Below are positions 1 through 8,397 of a stretch of DNA of 64,000 nt, piece after piece. The first letter of the stretch is position 1, and each line of letters begins with the position of its first letter. The DNA comes from Cytophagales bacterium UBA2561 (GTDB taxonomy: Bacteria > Bacteroidota > Bacteroidia > Cytophagales > Thermoflexibacteraceae). The notes under the pieces were generated by a model, which made no database searches, was not told the origin of the DNA, and saw only the letters and a program-made list of their open reading frames with translations. The translations under genes and the position numbers were made by a program. The stretch is from positions 9,047 to 73,046 of the forward strand of contig DDLX01000046.1 in the NCBI GenBank assembly GCA_002340355.1. The letters are read 5' to 3'.

Positions 1-158
1 ATTACCAAAGGAAGCTCATCATTTAAGATGCGTTCTGTAATACGTTTTTTGGCATTATTATAATTCATAAAACTAATTGCCAACATCGAAATTAACAAAA
101 CCGAACTCACTCCAAGAATAATTTTTGTTCGAATACTGAGATGTTGAAAAGGATTCAT
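1..158 (-). CDS. Membrane sensor protein, N-terminal part only (cut by window edge)
   Basis: An open frame starts with ATG at position 158 on the minus strand and runs off the left edge. The visible 52 residues are a short basic start (MNPFQHLSIRTK), one hydrophobic segment (about residues 13-31), then a charged helix beginning NYNNAKKRITERI. This is the usual N-terminus of a bitopic signal-transduction protein (histidine kinase, chemoreceptor or phosphatase with a periplasmic sensor domain), and it resembles the N-terminus of the sensor at 33420. The output domain is outside the window. It lies 71 bases downstream of the transferase gene at 230-1234 in the same direction, so co-transcription is possible. 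Confidence 0.6.
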   Translation of the reverse strand, partial: MNPFQHLSIRTKIILGVSSVLLISMLAISFMNYNNAKKRITERILNDELPLV

Positions 159-229
159 AAATTGTTTGTTAGTATTACAAAACCTAAAAAAGTAAAAAAT
201 ATAAATAAAACTTACATTAATGTAAACTG

Positions 230-1234
230 CTATTTTTTTAGATTTTGGTAGATGTTTGAGTTAAAAAATGCTTGTTTGGCACGTTGTAGAGTTCGTATCC
301 AGAATGGTAAACGGTTATAATGAAGACGATAAAACGGTTGGGAAATTGCGCCGAAACTCTGGTAAAAGTACGCAATTGCGGGTACATTTGGACTTTCAAA
401 ATCGAAAACTTTATCTGATTGAGCGTATTCTTGAAAAATCTGGTCAAGAATTAGGGTTCGTCCGTTACTTTTTCGGTGTAATTGCTTTCCTGCATTAAAC
501 AAGTAAATCAGTTGATTCTGATGAAAAGCCAACATAATTCCTGATGTAATTTCCCCTAAATTGGTTTTAGTATAGAATAGTCTAACCTGTTTTTGGTCTT
601 GTAATTTCTCATGAATTTGTCGTAAAAATGAGTAAGCCAAAGGATTCACTCCACCTTGTATTTTATGCTCAGTATTTTCCTGAAACATTTGTATAAGAGG
701 TTCAATATTCTGATCTTCAATAACTTGTTGATGAAATTTTTTTGCTCGTTTTAGGTTCATTTTTCGGTCTCGATGATAACTTTGATAAATTTCAGAATAG
801 GATTTGGATAAATCTAAATGATGTGTTTGGAACGGTTTTGTTTTGAAATTAGTTTGAAAAAATGAACTTTGAGGTTTTTGGTTTCGGACATTCAAAAAAT
901 AGTTACCTACATATGAGAATTGTTCAAAAAGCACTTGAAAAAAAGATTCATAAATTTCACTAGATAAAACTTTTCGACTATATATCCCCAATTGTTGACA
1001 AAAAAGAGGCTGAACAAGATGTAAAATCCCGTATTTCTGACGGTGTGGAATAGGCATTACGGCTTGGTAATTTTCTTTATTTCCAAAGATAATCACTCCC
1101 CAGTTGGGTGAAACAATATCTAAATACCATGAAAAACCATATAAATTACTTTCTATAGCTTCTATAATACATTTATCATAAAGCGTTTTATTGATTTGAA
1201 AATGAGATAAATAGAAGATTTTTTCTTTCATCAT
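230..1234 (-). CDS. GNAT/FemAB-like acetyltransferase
   Basis: The 334-residue soluble protein has no signal peptide. The pattern SYHRDRKMNLKRAKKF near residue 155, followed by an extended C-terminal half containing GEITSGIMLAF, LIYLFNAG and a closing FDFESPNVPAIAYFYQSFGA block, matches the C-terminal GNAT fold of FemAB/BioF2-like proteins common in Bacteroidota. Members transfer acyl or aminoacyl groups, often in envelope or exopolysaccharide metabolism; the substrate here is not evident. Two Met codons start the frame (1234 and 1231). It sits alone, with the sensor gene behind it. Confidence 0.6.
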   Translation of the reverse strand: MMKEKIFYLSHFQINKTLYDKCIIEAIESNLYGFSWYLDIVSPNWGVIIFGNKENYQAVMPIPHRQKYGILHLVQPLFCQQLGIYSRKVLSSEIYESFFQVLFEQFSYVGNYFLNVRNQKPQSSFFQTNFKTKPFQTHHLDLSKSYSEIYQSYHRDRKMNLKRAKKFHQQVIEDQNIEPLIQMFQENTEHKIQGGVNPLAYSFLRQIHEKLQDQKQVRLFYTKTNLGEITSGIMLAFHQNQLIYLFNAGKQLHRKSNGRTLILDQIFQEYAQSDKVFDFESPNVPAIAYFYQSFGAISQPFYRLHYNRLPFWIRTLQRAKQAFFNSNIYQNLKK

Positions 1235-1528
1235 AATTAAAGATTATATTTTTTAATAATCTGTATTATTCTACTTTTTCTAAGTAATTTTCTTACAAAA
1301 GTATCTCTCAAAAGGTGAATATAGTTTATATTGTTATTGTTATAAATATCAAGTAATTCATCGTATTCTAATGTAGAAAAATAAACTTTTATAATTTTTT
1401 TAAAGATTGTTATTTTTAGCTCAAAATATTGATTATGAAAGATTTATTAAAGAAAAATTCTCTATTATTCCCATTTAAATTAGATGATAAAAATCTGTTT
1501 ATCAAGGTGTTTTATCTTAATCCAAAAT
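1235..1528. other. Intergenic region between divergent genes
   Basis: The very AT-rich spacer separates the minus-strand transferase from plus-strand typA. I see no convincing gene. A 37-codon ATG frame at 1435-1548 overlaps the typA promoter and is rich in Lys, Phe and Leu as expected of chance. Confidence 0.4.
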
Positions 1529-1562
1529 TTTGTTATTGTTTTCGATAAAAATAGTACTTTTG
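1529..1562 (+). promoter_or_regulatory. Putative typA promoter
   Basis: TTTG at 1529-1532 and TACTTTTG at 1555-1562 fit the Bacteroidota housekeeping promoter (TTTG / TAnnTTTG) with a 22-base spacer. Transcription would start near 1568, giving a leader of under 20 bases before the ATG at 1585. Confidence 0.5.
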
Positions 1563-1584
1563 CGCCCAGACATCGCATAATCGA

Positions 1585-3384
1585 ATGAAAAGTATCCGAA
1601 ATATCGCTGTTATCGCACACGTTGACCATGGGAAAACGACTTTAACAGACAAAATTATTTATGCTTGTAATATTTTTCGTGAAAATCAAGAAGCGGGAGA
1701 ACTAATTCTTGATAATAACGATCTTGAAAAAGAACGAGGCATTACGATTGTCTCGAAAAATATTGCAGTTACTTATAAAGACACCAAAATTAATATCATT
1801 GATACGCCCGGGCACGCCGACTTTGGTGGTGAAGTGGAGCGTGTCTTGAAAATGGCAGACGGCGTTTTGCTGCTTGTTGATGCCTTTGAGGGACCAATGC
1901 CACAAACTCGGTTCGTATTGAGTAAGGCGATTGGTTTAGGTTTAACGCCTATCGTGGTCGTCAATAAGGTTGATAAATTGAATTGCCGACCTGATGAGGT
2001 TCACGAAGCTGTTTTTGATTTAATGTTTAATTTGGATGCCACCGAAGAGCAATTAGAATTCACGACGATTTATGGCTCTGCCAAAAATGGTTGGATGAGT
2101 ACCGATTGGCAGAATCCTACAGATAATATTTTTCCGCTTTTGGATGCGATTTTGGAGGATATTCCACCTGCGCCGCAACCCGAAGGGATTCTTCAAATGC
2201 AAATTACTTCCTTGGACTATTCTAGTTTTGTAGGACGGATTGCGATTGGGCGTGTATATCAAGGCACATTACAAACCCAGACACCGCTAGCCATTTGTAA
2301 GAAAAATGATATAACTAAAAAGGTCAGTATCAAGGAAGTATTTGTTTTTGAAGGATTAGGCAGACGAAAAGTAGAGAGTGTTCCCGCAGGTGAAATTTGT
2401 GCAGTAGTTGGTTTAGATGACTTCGAAATTGGCGATACACTCACTAGCCTTGAAACTCCTGAGCCTATGCCTCGTATTTCGATTGATGAACCAACTATCA
2501 ATATGCTTTTTACGATTAATAATTCTCCATTTTTCGGAAAAGAAGGAAAATACGTTACGTCTCGGCACCTGAGAGATAGATTATTGAAAGAAACGGAGAA
2601 GAATTTAGCATTACGAGTTCAAGAAACTGAAAGCGAAGATAAGTTTTTAGTCTATGGGCGAGGAATTATGCATTTGTCTGTTTTAATTGAGACAATGCGC
2701 CGAGAGGGTTATGAATTGCAAGTAGGTCAGCCTCAAGTAGTTTATAAGCAGGTTGATGGGCAAAAGCATGAACCCATTGAAACTCTAGTAGTTGATGTTC
2801 CTGAGGAAACTTCAGGCAAAGTGATTGAACGGGTAACACAACGAAAGGGTGATTTATTAATTATGGAGCCAAAAGGTGATGTCCAACATTTGGAATTTGC
2901 AATTCCTGCACGAGGACTAATTGGATTACGAAATTCACTCTTGACAGCGACAGCAGGCGAAGCCATCATTACGCATCGCTTCCGAGAATATGCACCCTTC
3001 AAAGGAGATATTCCAGAGCGAAATAATGGCTCATTAATCTCAATGGAAACAGGACCTGCTACGGCTTATTCTTTGGATAAACTACAAGATAGAGGTACAT
3101 TTTTTGTAGATGCGGGTCAAGAATTGTATATGGGACAAGTGATTGGCGAGCATACTCGTGGAAATGACTTGGTGCTGAATGTTCAAAAGGGTAAGAAATT
3201 AACTAATATGCGTGCTTCAGGCTCAGATGACAATGCTAAAATTGCTCCTAAAAAAATATTTTCATTAGAAGAAGCCTTAGAATATATTCAAAAAGATGAA
3301 TACTTGGAGGTTACTCCTCAAAGTTTGCGGATGAGAAAAATTTTCTTACAAGAACATGAGCGTAAGAAAGCAGCGAAAGCCTAA
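1585..3384 (+). CDS. typA: Ribosome-associated GTPase TypA/BipA
   Basis: This is a translational GTPase of the elongation-factor family that binds the 70S ribosome and supports ribosome assembly and stress or cold adaptation. The G motifs are clear: G1 AHVDHGKT (residues 11-18), switch I RGITI (51-55), G3 DTPGH (73-77) and G4 NKVD (127-130). Domain II, an EF-G-like domain III/V pair and the BipA-specific C-terminal region (ARGLIGLRNSLLTAT, then the TNMRASGSDDN loop) follow. At 599 residues it is the usual length (about 600) and complete. It is monocistronic, with its own promoter and terminator. Confidence 0.97.
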   Translation: MKSIRNIAVIAHVDHGKTTLTDKIIYACNIFRENQEAGELILDNNDLEKERGITIVSKNIAVTYKDTKINIIDTPGHADFGGEVERVLKMADGVLLLVDAFEGPMPQTRFVLSKAIGLGLTPIVVVNKVDKLNCRPDEVHEAVFDLMFNLDATEEQLEFTTIYGSAKNGWMSTDWQNPTDNIFPLLDAILEDIPPAPQPEGILQMQITSLDYSSFVGRIAIGRVYQGTLQTQTPLAICKKNDITKKVSIKEVFVFEGLGRRKVESVPAGEICAVVGLDDFEIGDTLTSLETPEPMPRISIDEPTINMLFTINNSPFFGKEGKYVTSRHLRDRLLKETEKNLALRVQETESEDKFLVYGRGIMHLSVLIETMRREGYELQVGQPQVVYKQVDGQKHEPIETLVVDVPEETSGKVIERVTQRKGDLLIMEPKGDVQHLEFAIPARGLIGLRNSLLTATAGEAIITHRFREYAPFKGDIPERNNGSLISMETGPATAYSLDKLQDRGTFFVDAGQELYMGQVIGEHTRGNDLVLNVQKGKKLTNMRASGSDDNAKIAPKKIFSLEEALEYIQKDEYLEVTPQSLRMRKIFLQEHERKKAAKA

Positions 3385-3414
3385 TGTTTTTTTCTGAAAA
3401 ATATACCTACAAAT

Positions 3415-3458
3415 ACACCTTTATTAAAGTTTTATCGCTTTAGTAAAGGTGTTTTGTT
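3415..3458 (+). terminator. Rho-independent terminator after typA
   Basis: The arms ACACCTTTATTAAAG (3415-3429) and CTTTAGTAAAGGTGT (3438-3452) form a 15-bp stem with one mismatch and an 8-base loop, followed by a T-rich run. Confidence 0.8.
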
Positions 3459-3566
3459 TTATCGGTCAATTTTTTTATCAACTATCCAAAAAAAATCTTA
3501 TATTCTCGTTTTGTGTATTTGGATTTTGTCCAAAAATTGGAATAAATACAATTAAAAAGATTGAAG

Positions 3567-3629
3567 GAACTTTCAAGCAATTAGAGTTGTAGGGCAAATA
3601 AAAACAACCTCTAAGACTTCAGAAAGTTC
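3567..3629. repeat. Long imperfect hairpin upstream of the thioredoxin-like gene
   Basis: Outer arms GAACTTTC (3567-3574) and GAAAGTTC (3622-3629) enclose inner arms TTAGAGTTGT (3581-3590) and ACAACCTCTAA (3604-3614). The inner stem sequence recurs at 13082-13119. It could be a leader structure or a REP-like relic. The rest of the 3459-3693 spacer shows nothing else. Confidence 0.4.
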
Positions 3630-3693
3630 TACTACAGAAAATTTTTTATTGCATGATTAGTTTTTTATTAAATTATTTATAAATCAGTTTTTT

Positions 3694-4200
3694 ATGAAAA
3701 AATATACACGACTTACAATGTTAGTACTCAGTTTATTGATGGGTATTGGATTATTTTCCAAGACATATGCTCAACAAAATGTACGCATAGTTAAATTTAA
3801 GGACTTAAAACCCTTACTTTCCTCCCAGTCAGATACAGTTTTTATTGTGAATTTTTGGGCAACATGGTGTGCGCCATGTGTTAAAGAATTGCCTGATTTT
3901 GAGCAAATTAGAAAAAAATATAAAGATAAAAATGTACGAATGATTCTAGTAAGTTTGGATTTCCCCAAACAATTAGAGAAACGAGTTATTCCATTCGTGG
4001 AGCGTAAAAAATTGGGTGCAGAAGTATGGTTATTAGATGAGCCAGATTATAATTCATGGATTGATAAAATTGAAAAAACTTGGGAAGGTAATATTCCGAT
4101 TACACTCATTTATAATTCTTCTAAAAACTACCGTAAGTTTATCAATGGAGAAACTAATGCCGAATATCTTGACAAAATTATTTTGCCATTAGTCAAGTAA
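3694..4200 (+). CDS. TlpA-like periplasmic thioredoxin-fold protein
   Basis: This is an exported thiol-disulfide oxidoreductase. A signal peptide (MKKYTRLTMLVLSLLMGIGLF, cleavage near TYAQQ) is followed by a thioredoxin fold with the active site WCAPC at residues 58-62 in the frame FWATWCAPC, and a later cis-Pro region NIPITLI. The WCAPC motif is the TlpA/ResA type, which usually reduces disulfides in cytochrome c maturation or exported proteins. No cytochrome or partner gene is next to it, so the substrate is unknown. The 168-residue length is normal for a single-domain member. Confidence 0.85.
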   Translation: MKKYTRLTMLVLSLLMGIGLFSKTYAQQNVRIVKFKDLKPLLSSQSDTVFIVNFWATWCAPCVKELPDFEQIRKKYKDKNVRMILVSLDFPKQLEKRVIPFVERKKLGAEVWLLDEPDYNSWIDKIEKTWEGNIPITLIYNSSKNYRKFINGETNAEYLDKIILPLVK

Positions 4201-4477
4201 ATTTAATAATCAAATCTATCTCTAAGGAAGTTGTTGGTATTGATCTTGAGAAAATGAGCCTAACAACTTCTTTGAATAGATGCTCCAAACGTGAATAATT
4301 TCCTAATAAATTTGTTTCCCGCAACCTTTTCCCACAAATTCCTATCTGTTAAACAGACTCAATCGGCATTCTAAATTATCGATAATCACTTCGATTTTAG
4401 TTATTTTTTTAGAAATTCGAGAATCAATCATAAATCACAATATCTTTTATCATTCTAAACATAAAATTTTTATTCCC

Positions 4478-5737
4478 ATGAAAACAATTTCTTTTTGGTC
4501 TAAACTATTACATTTTCGTGTTTTTGCCCTCAGTTTATGTGGATTACTTTGCGTCATTGGTAGTATTCAAGCCCAGACTTTTCAGGGGCGTGCAGGCAAG
4601 ATTTGGCTTACTGATGACAATTATCTATTTGTAAATTTCTTGAATTCGGGTGTATTAGTGATTGATAATAATATTCCTGAAAAACCTCAAAAAATTGGAT
4701 TTATCGAAATACCAGGAAATGTAGATATGGCAGTAATTGGAAATACGATGTATGCCAATAGTCATCGAGATTTGGTTACGATTGACATTACTGATTTAGA
4801 GAATCCCAAAGAATTAAGTCGAAATGTGGGGGTTTTTTCACATCAACCACTTGGTAATGAAAATAATCAGGCGATTGCCTGGCGAAGTGGAGCAGATTTA
4901 AATTCCCTACTAAACAGTATGCTACGAAATATTGCTCAAAACGGAACTATGTTGGGAGACAATGGATTAAATTTTGGTTTATCGGGTATTGATCCTAATC
5001 AGATTCGAACGAGTGTTAATCAAACCTCTTCGGCAAGTGCTGGTGGTGGCGGTGGTGGAAAAGGTGGTTCTATGGCGTGTTTCACGATTAAAGACGGATA
5101 TTTATATGCTGTTGATGCCACAGAATTACACGTTTTTGATTTGGGTGAAGTCTCAAAACCTAAAAAAGTGGGTAATCGAGTTCGAGTTGGGACAGGTATC
5201 GAAACCATTTTTAATCATGGCGAAAAACTATTTATTGGCTCACAGTTAGGGATGTTTATTTATGATATTTCTAATCGAGTGTATCCTGTTCGAGAAGGGC
5301 GTTACCAACATACTCGGAGCTGTGATCCCGTAGTCGTCGAAGGAAATTATGCTTATGTAACTTTGCATGATGGAATTGACTGTGGAGGTGGTGTAAATCA
5401 ATTAGATGTTATTGATATTAGTAATCCCAAAAATCCGCAAAAAGTCCGCACTTTCAATATGACCAATCCGCACGGATTAGGAGTTGATAAGGGAACTTTG
5501 TTTGTTTGTGATGGTCGGGACGGTCTAAAAGTGTACAGTACTAAAAATCCATTACAATTAAATCGAAATCAGTTAGCTCATTTTCCAAATATTGATACGT
5601 ATGATGTGATTCCTGATAACAAACGGGAAATTTTAATTATGGTGGGAGATGATAAAATCACACAATATGACTACCAGAATCCTAAAAATGTTACTCCAAT
5701 TAGTGAGTTAGATTTGCGGGAAGAAGTAAAATATTAA
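4478..5737 (+). CDS. Secreted LVIVD-repeat beta-propeller protein
   Basis: A signal peptide (hydrophobic segment residues 12-31, ending IQAQ) leads into repeated blades of the form 'YVVDISNPKNPQKV': VLVIDNNIPEKPQKIG, LVTIDITDLENPKEL, LHVFDLGEVSKPKKVG, MFIYDISNRVYPV and LDVIDISNPKNPQKV. These are LVIVD repeats, which form a beta-propeller in surface or periplasmic Bacteroidota proteins of unknown binding partner. A low-complexity insertion (Ala/Ser, then a Gly-rich run at about residues 186-198) interrupts the propeller. It is 419 residues long and stands alone with a strong terminator. Confidence 0.85.
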   Translation: MKTISFWSKLLHFRVFALSLCGLLCVIGSIQAQTFQGRAGKIWLTDDNYLFVNFLNSGVLVIDNNIPEKPQKIGFIEIPGNVDMAVIGNTMYANSHRDLVTIDITDLENPKELSRNVGVFSHQPLGNENNQAIAWRSGADLNSLLNSMLRNIAQNGTMLGDNGLNFGLSGIDPNQIRTSVNQTSSASAGGGGGGKGGSMACFTIKDGYLYAVDATELHVFDLGEVSKPKKVGNRVRVGTGIETIFNHGEKLFIGSQLGMFIYDISNRVYPVREGRYQHTRSCDPVVVEGNYAYVTLHDGIDCGGGVNQLDVIDISNPKNPQKVRTFNMTNPHGLGVDKGTLFVCDGRDGLKVYSTKNPLQLNRNQLAHFPNIDTYDVIPDNKREILIMVGDDKITQYDYQNPKNVTPISELDLREEVKY

Positions 5738-5740
5738 GGT

Positions 5741-5790
5741 AAAACAAAACCTTTGACAACGGATATTAATTTTGTCAAAGGTTTTGTTTT
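5741..5790. terminator. Strong bidirectional terminator
   Basis: A perfect 19-bp inverted repeat (5741-5759 with 5772-5790; core AACCTTTGACAA) has an A-run on one side and a T-run on the other. It sits between two convergent genes, so it can terminate the LVIVD gene and recQ. Confidence 0.9.
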
Positions 5791-5803
5791 ATAATTATTG
5801 ATG

Positions 5804-7996
5804 TTATAATGCTACTTCTGAAAGGAACTTGATTCGCATTAGACGTAATTCCTCTTCAGTATATTCCTCTTCTAATTCCTCCAAAGCCATACTAATATTA
5901 TCAGTTTCTGCTTCCATAAAATAATCGTAGATTTCGTCTTGTTGGTCTTCATCAAGGATACTATCAATATAATAATCAATATTAAGTTTTGTCCCTGAGT
6001 AACAGATATGTTCCATTTCCTCTACCACTTCTTCCATCGAAATATGCTGAGCTTCTGAGATTTCTTCTAGCTCAACTTTGCGGTCAATTTGTTGAATAAT
6101 GAAAATCTTATTTTTCGATTTATTCACCATTGTTTTGACTACCACATCTGAAGCTGTTTCAATATCATTATCCTCTACATATTTGGCAATCAACTTGATA
6201 AATGGTCTGCCAAACTTTCGTGCTTTTCCTGTTCCCACACCGTTAATTTGTGAGAGTTCTTCCATATTTACAGGATAGACGGTCGCCATTTCTTCCAAAG
6301 ATGGCTCTTGGAAAACGACATAAGGAGGAACATCTTTTTGGGCAGCTACTTTCTTCCGAAGTTGTTTTAGGAGTCCTATCAAAACTTCATCAAACGCACC
6401 TGTTACAGGAGTATCATGCGCCTCTTCCATCTCCGAATCGGCAACGGTCAAGTCGTGATCTTTAACAAATTGTAATTGAACAGGTTTCTGAATATATTTT
6501 TCTCCTGACTTTGTAAGTCGTAAGATATTGGGATTTTCTACGTCTTTCTCCAAATATCGGTGTAATAAGGCTTGTCGGATGGTGGATTTTAAAAACTTCT
6601 CTTCTGTTGCTTCACAAGTTGCAAAAACTTCCAATTGGTCATGTCCATAACTTTTTGCATATTGATTGTCTTTACCTAATAATAAATCTGTAATATGTTG
6701 TAAATCAAAACGTTGCTCTGTGAATTTTACAGCTTTTAGTGCATTAATGACCATATGTGTGGCATCATATTTTTCTAGGTCTGTATGTTTGCTACACGCA
6801 TCGCACCCACCTGTTTCAATACAATGCTTTTCTTCATACGCTTCCCCAAAATAAGCTAACAGTTGTTTTCTTCGACAAACCGCCGACTCAGAATAAGCCG
6901 CCATTTCCTGTAAAAGATGACGGGCGTTATCGCGCTCCGTAACGGATTTATCTTTATTAAATTTTTCCAGTTTGAGAATATCTGCATGACTATAAAACAT
7001 CAAACACTTTCCTTCTAATCCGTCTCGTCCTGCTCGTCCTGTTTCTTGGTAATAACCTTCTAAAGATTTGGGCGCATCATAGTGAATAACAAAACGAACA
7101 TCAGGTTTATCAATTCCCATTCCAAAGGCAATAGTAGCCACAATGACATCTGCATCTTCACTCAAAAAAGCATCTTGATTGTGCATTCGAACAGTAGACT
7201 CCAAGCCTGCATGATAAGGCAAAGCTTTTACATCATTTACTTGTAGCAATTCTGCAATTTCAACTACCTTTTTTCGACTTAGACAATAGATAATCCCTGA
7301 CTTTCCTTTATTCTGTTTTACAAACTTAATAAGCTGTTTTTTTGCATCTTTTTTAGGACGAACCTCATAATATAAATTTTCTCGATTGAAGGAAGATTTA
7401 AATAAATCAGCTTCCTCCATCTGTAAATTTTTTTGAATATCTAATTGAACTTTGGGGGTTGCTGTAGCAGTTAAGGCGATGATAGGTAAGTTGCCAAGTT
7501 GTTCAATAATGGATTTGATACGGCGATATTCAGGACGGAAATCATGCCCCCATTCCGAAATACAATGTGCTTCATCAATGGCTACAAATGAAATCTCTGC
7601 CTTCCGCAAAAATTCTACATTATCAGGTTTGGTAAGTGACTCAGGTGCAACATATAACAGCTTGACTTTTCCCGCCAATGTTTGTTGTTTCACTTTATTG
7701 GCTTCAGATTTAGAAAGAGTTGAGTTCAGAAAAAAAGCACTAATACCCAAGGCGTTGAGTTGGTCAACTTGGTTTTTCATCAGGGCAATAAGTGGAGAAA
7801 TAACAATTGCTGTTCCTGCTTGAATGACAGCAGGTAACTGATAGCATAGAGATTTACCTGCTCCTGTAGGCATAATGACGAAGGTATTTCGTCCACCCAT
7901 AATATTCTCAATAATAACTTCCTGATTGCCACGGAACTGATGATAACCGAAGACTTCTTTTAACTTTGCTTTTAGATTAGGTTTTTGTGTTGTCAT
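5804..7996 (-). CDS. recQ: ATP-dependent DNA helicase RecQ
   Basis: This is a 3'-5' superfamily 2 helicase of recombination and replication-fork repair. Motif I is TGAGKS (about residues 44-49), motif II DEAH, motif III TATAT and motif VI QETGRAGRDG. A RecQ-C-terminal zinc cluster follows (CRRKQLLAYFG with later CIETGGCDAC), then a winged helix and an HRDC domain (VNMEELSQINGVGTGKARKFG). A further acidic tail of about 100 residues, ending in LRLMRIKFLSEVAL, is longer than in E. coli RecQ but usual in Bacteroidota. I chose the ATG at 7996 (MTTQKPNLKAKL) rather than an in-frame Met at 8026, because conserved sequence begins there. Confidence 0.95.
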   Translation of the reverse strand: MTTQKPNLKAKLKEVFGYHQFRGNQEVIIENIMGGRNTFVIMPTGAGKSLCYQLPAVIQAGTAIVISPLIALMKNQVDQLNALGISAFFLNSTLSKSEANKVKQQTLAGKVKLLYVAPESLTKPDNVEFLRKAEISFVAIDEAHCISEWGHDFRPEYRRIKSIIEQLGNLPIIALTATATPKVQLDIQKNLQMEEADLFKSSFNRENLYYEVRPKKDAKKQLIKFVKQNKGKSGIIYCLSRKKVVEIAELLQVNDVKALPYHAGLESTVRMHNQDAFLSEDADVIVATIAFGMGIDKPDVRFVIHYDAPKSLEGYYQETGRAGRDGLEGKCLMFYSHADILKLEKFNKDKSVTERDNARHLLQEMAAYSESAVCRRKQLLAYFGEAYEEKHCIETGGCDACSKHTDLEKYDATHMVINALKAVKFTEQRFDLQHITDLLLGKDNQYAKSYGHDQLEVFATCEATEEKFLKSTIRQALLHRYLEKDVENPNILRLTKSGEKYIQKPVQLQFVKDHDLTVADSEMEEAHDTPVTGAFDEVLIGLLKQLRKKVAAQKDVPPYVVFQEPSLEEMATVYPVNMEELSQINGVGTGKARKFGRPFIKLIAKYVEDNDIETASDVVVKTMVNKSKNKIFIIQQIDRKVELEEISEAQHISMEEVVEEMEHICYSGTKLNIDYYIDSILDEDQQDEIYDYFMEAETDNISMALEELEEEYTEEELRLMRIKFLSEVAL

Positions 7997-8125
7997 TTTT
8001 TCTATCCAATAAAAACCCATGTCCATTTATGATTTTACAGCTTTAGCACTTTGGAGAGAAAATAGGACTCCTCTAATAAATGCTTGCATGGGCGACATGG
8101 TTAAAAAATTTATCCTTTTAATCTT

Positions 8126-8268
8126 TAGCCCCTGTCTCAAAATCCTACTTTACGAGGCAGATTTCGAAAACGAGAATTTAAATATACACAATTTCTTGAA
8201 ACTAACACCAAATTCTGAGTCGGAAAAATAAAAAAACAGTGAATCATAAATTTAGAGAAAAGGGGCTA
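8126..8268. repeat. Inverted-repeat element upstream of mgtE (MITE relic or structured leader)
   Basis: The arms read TAGCCCCT-G-TCTC-AAA (8126-8141) and TTT-A-GAGA-AA-AGGGGCTA (8251-8268), giving about 15 paired bases with single-base bulges over a 143-base span. The outermost bases are TA on both sides. The GC-rich arms stand out in AT-rich DNA. It could be a miniature element with TA target duplication or the closing stem of an mgtE leader RNA. The rest of 8027-8397 holds no convincing gene. Confidence 0.45.
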
Positions 8269-8397
8269 CAGTAATTTTTAAAAGCCATTTTTAAGCAAAA
8301 AAAATACAATTTAACTAATTTCTCAGATATTTTGGACAACTTGAATTTAAAGACAAATTGTGTTAGCTATTTCCGATTTTTACAAAAATGCTGAGTT

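Noticed and set aside
1435..1548. A 37-codon frame upstream of typA, considered as a leader peptide
   Set aside because: It runs into the typA promoter, has no codon bias of interest and no terminator follows.
4228..4270. Inverted repeat GAAGTTGTTGG / CCTAACAACTTC after the thioredoxin-like gene, considered as terminator
   Set aside because: The stem is imperfect, the loop long and no T-run follows, so termination is not supported.
8019..8231. A 70-codon plus-strand frame between recQ and mgtE
   Set aside because: It overlaps the recQ start, has no recognisable features and runs through the inverted-repeat element; composition fits chance.
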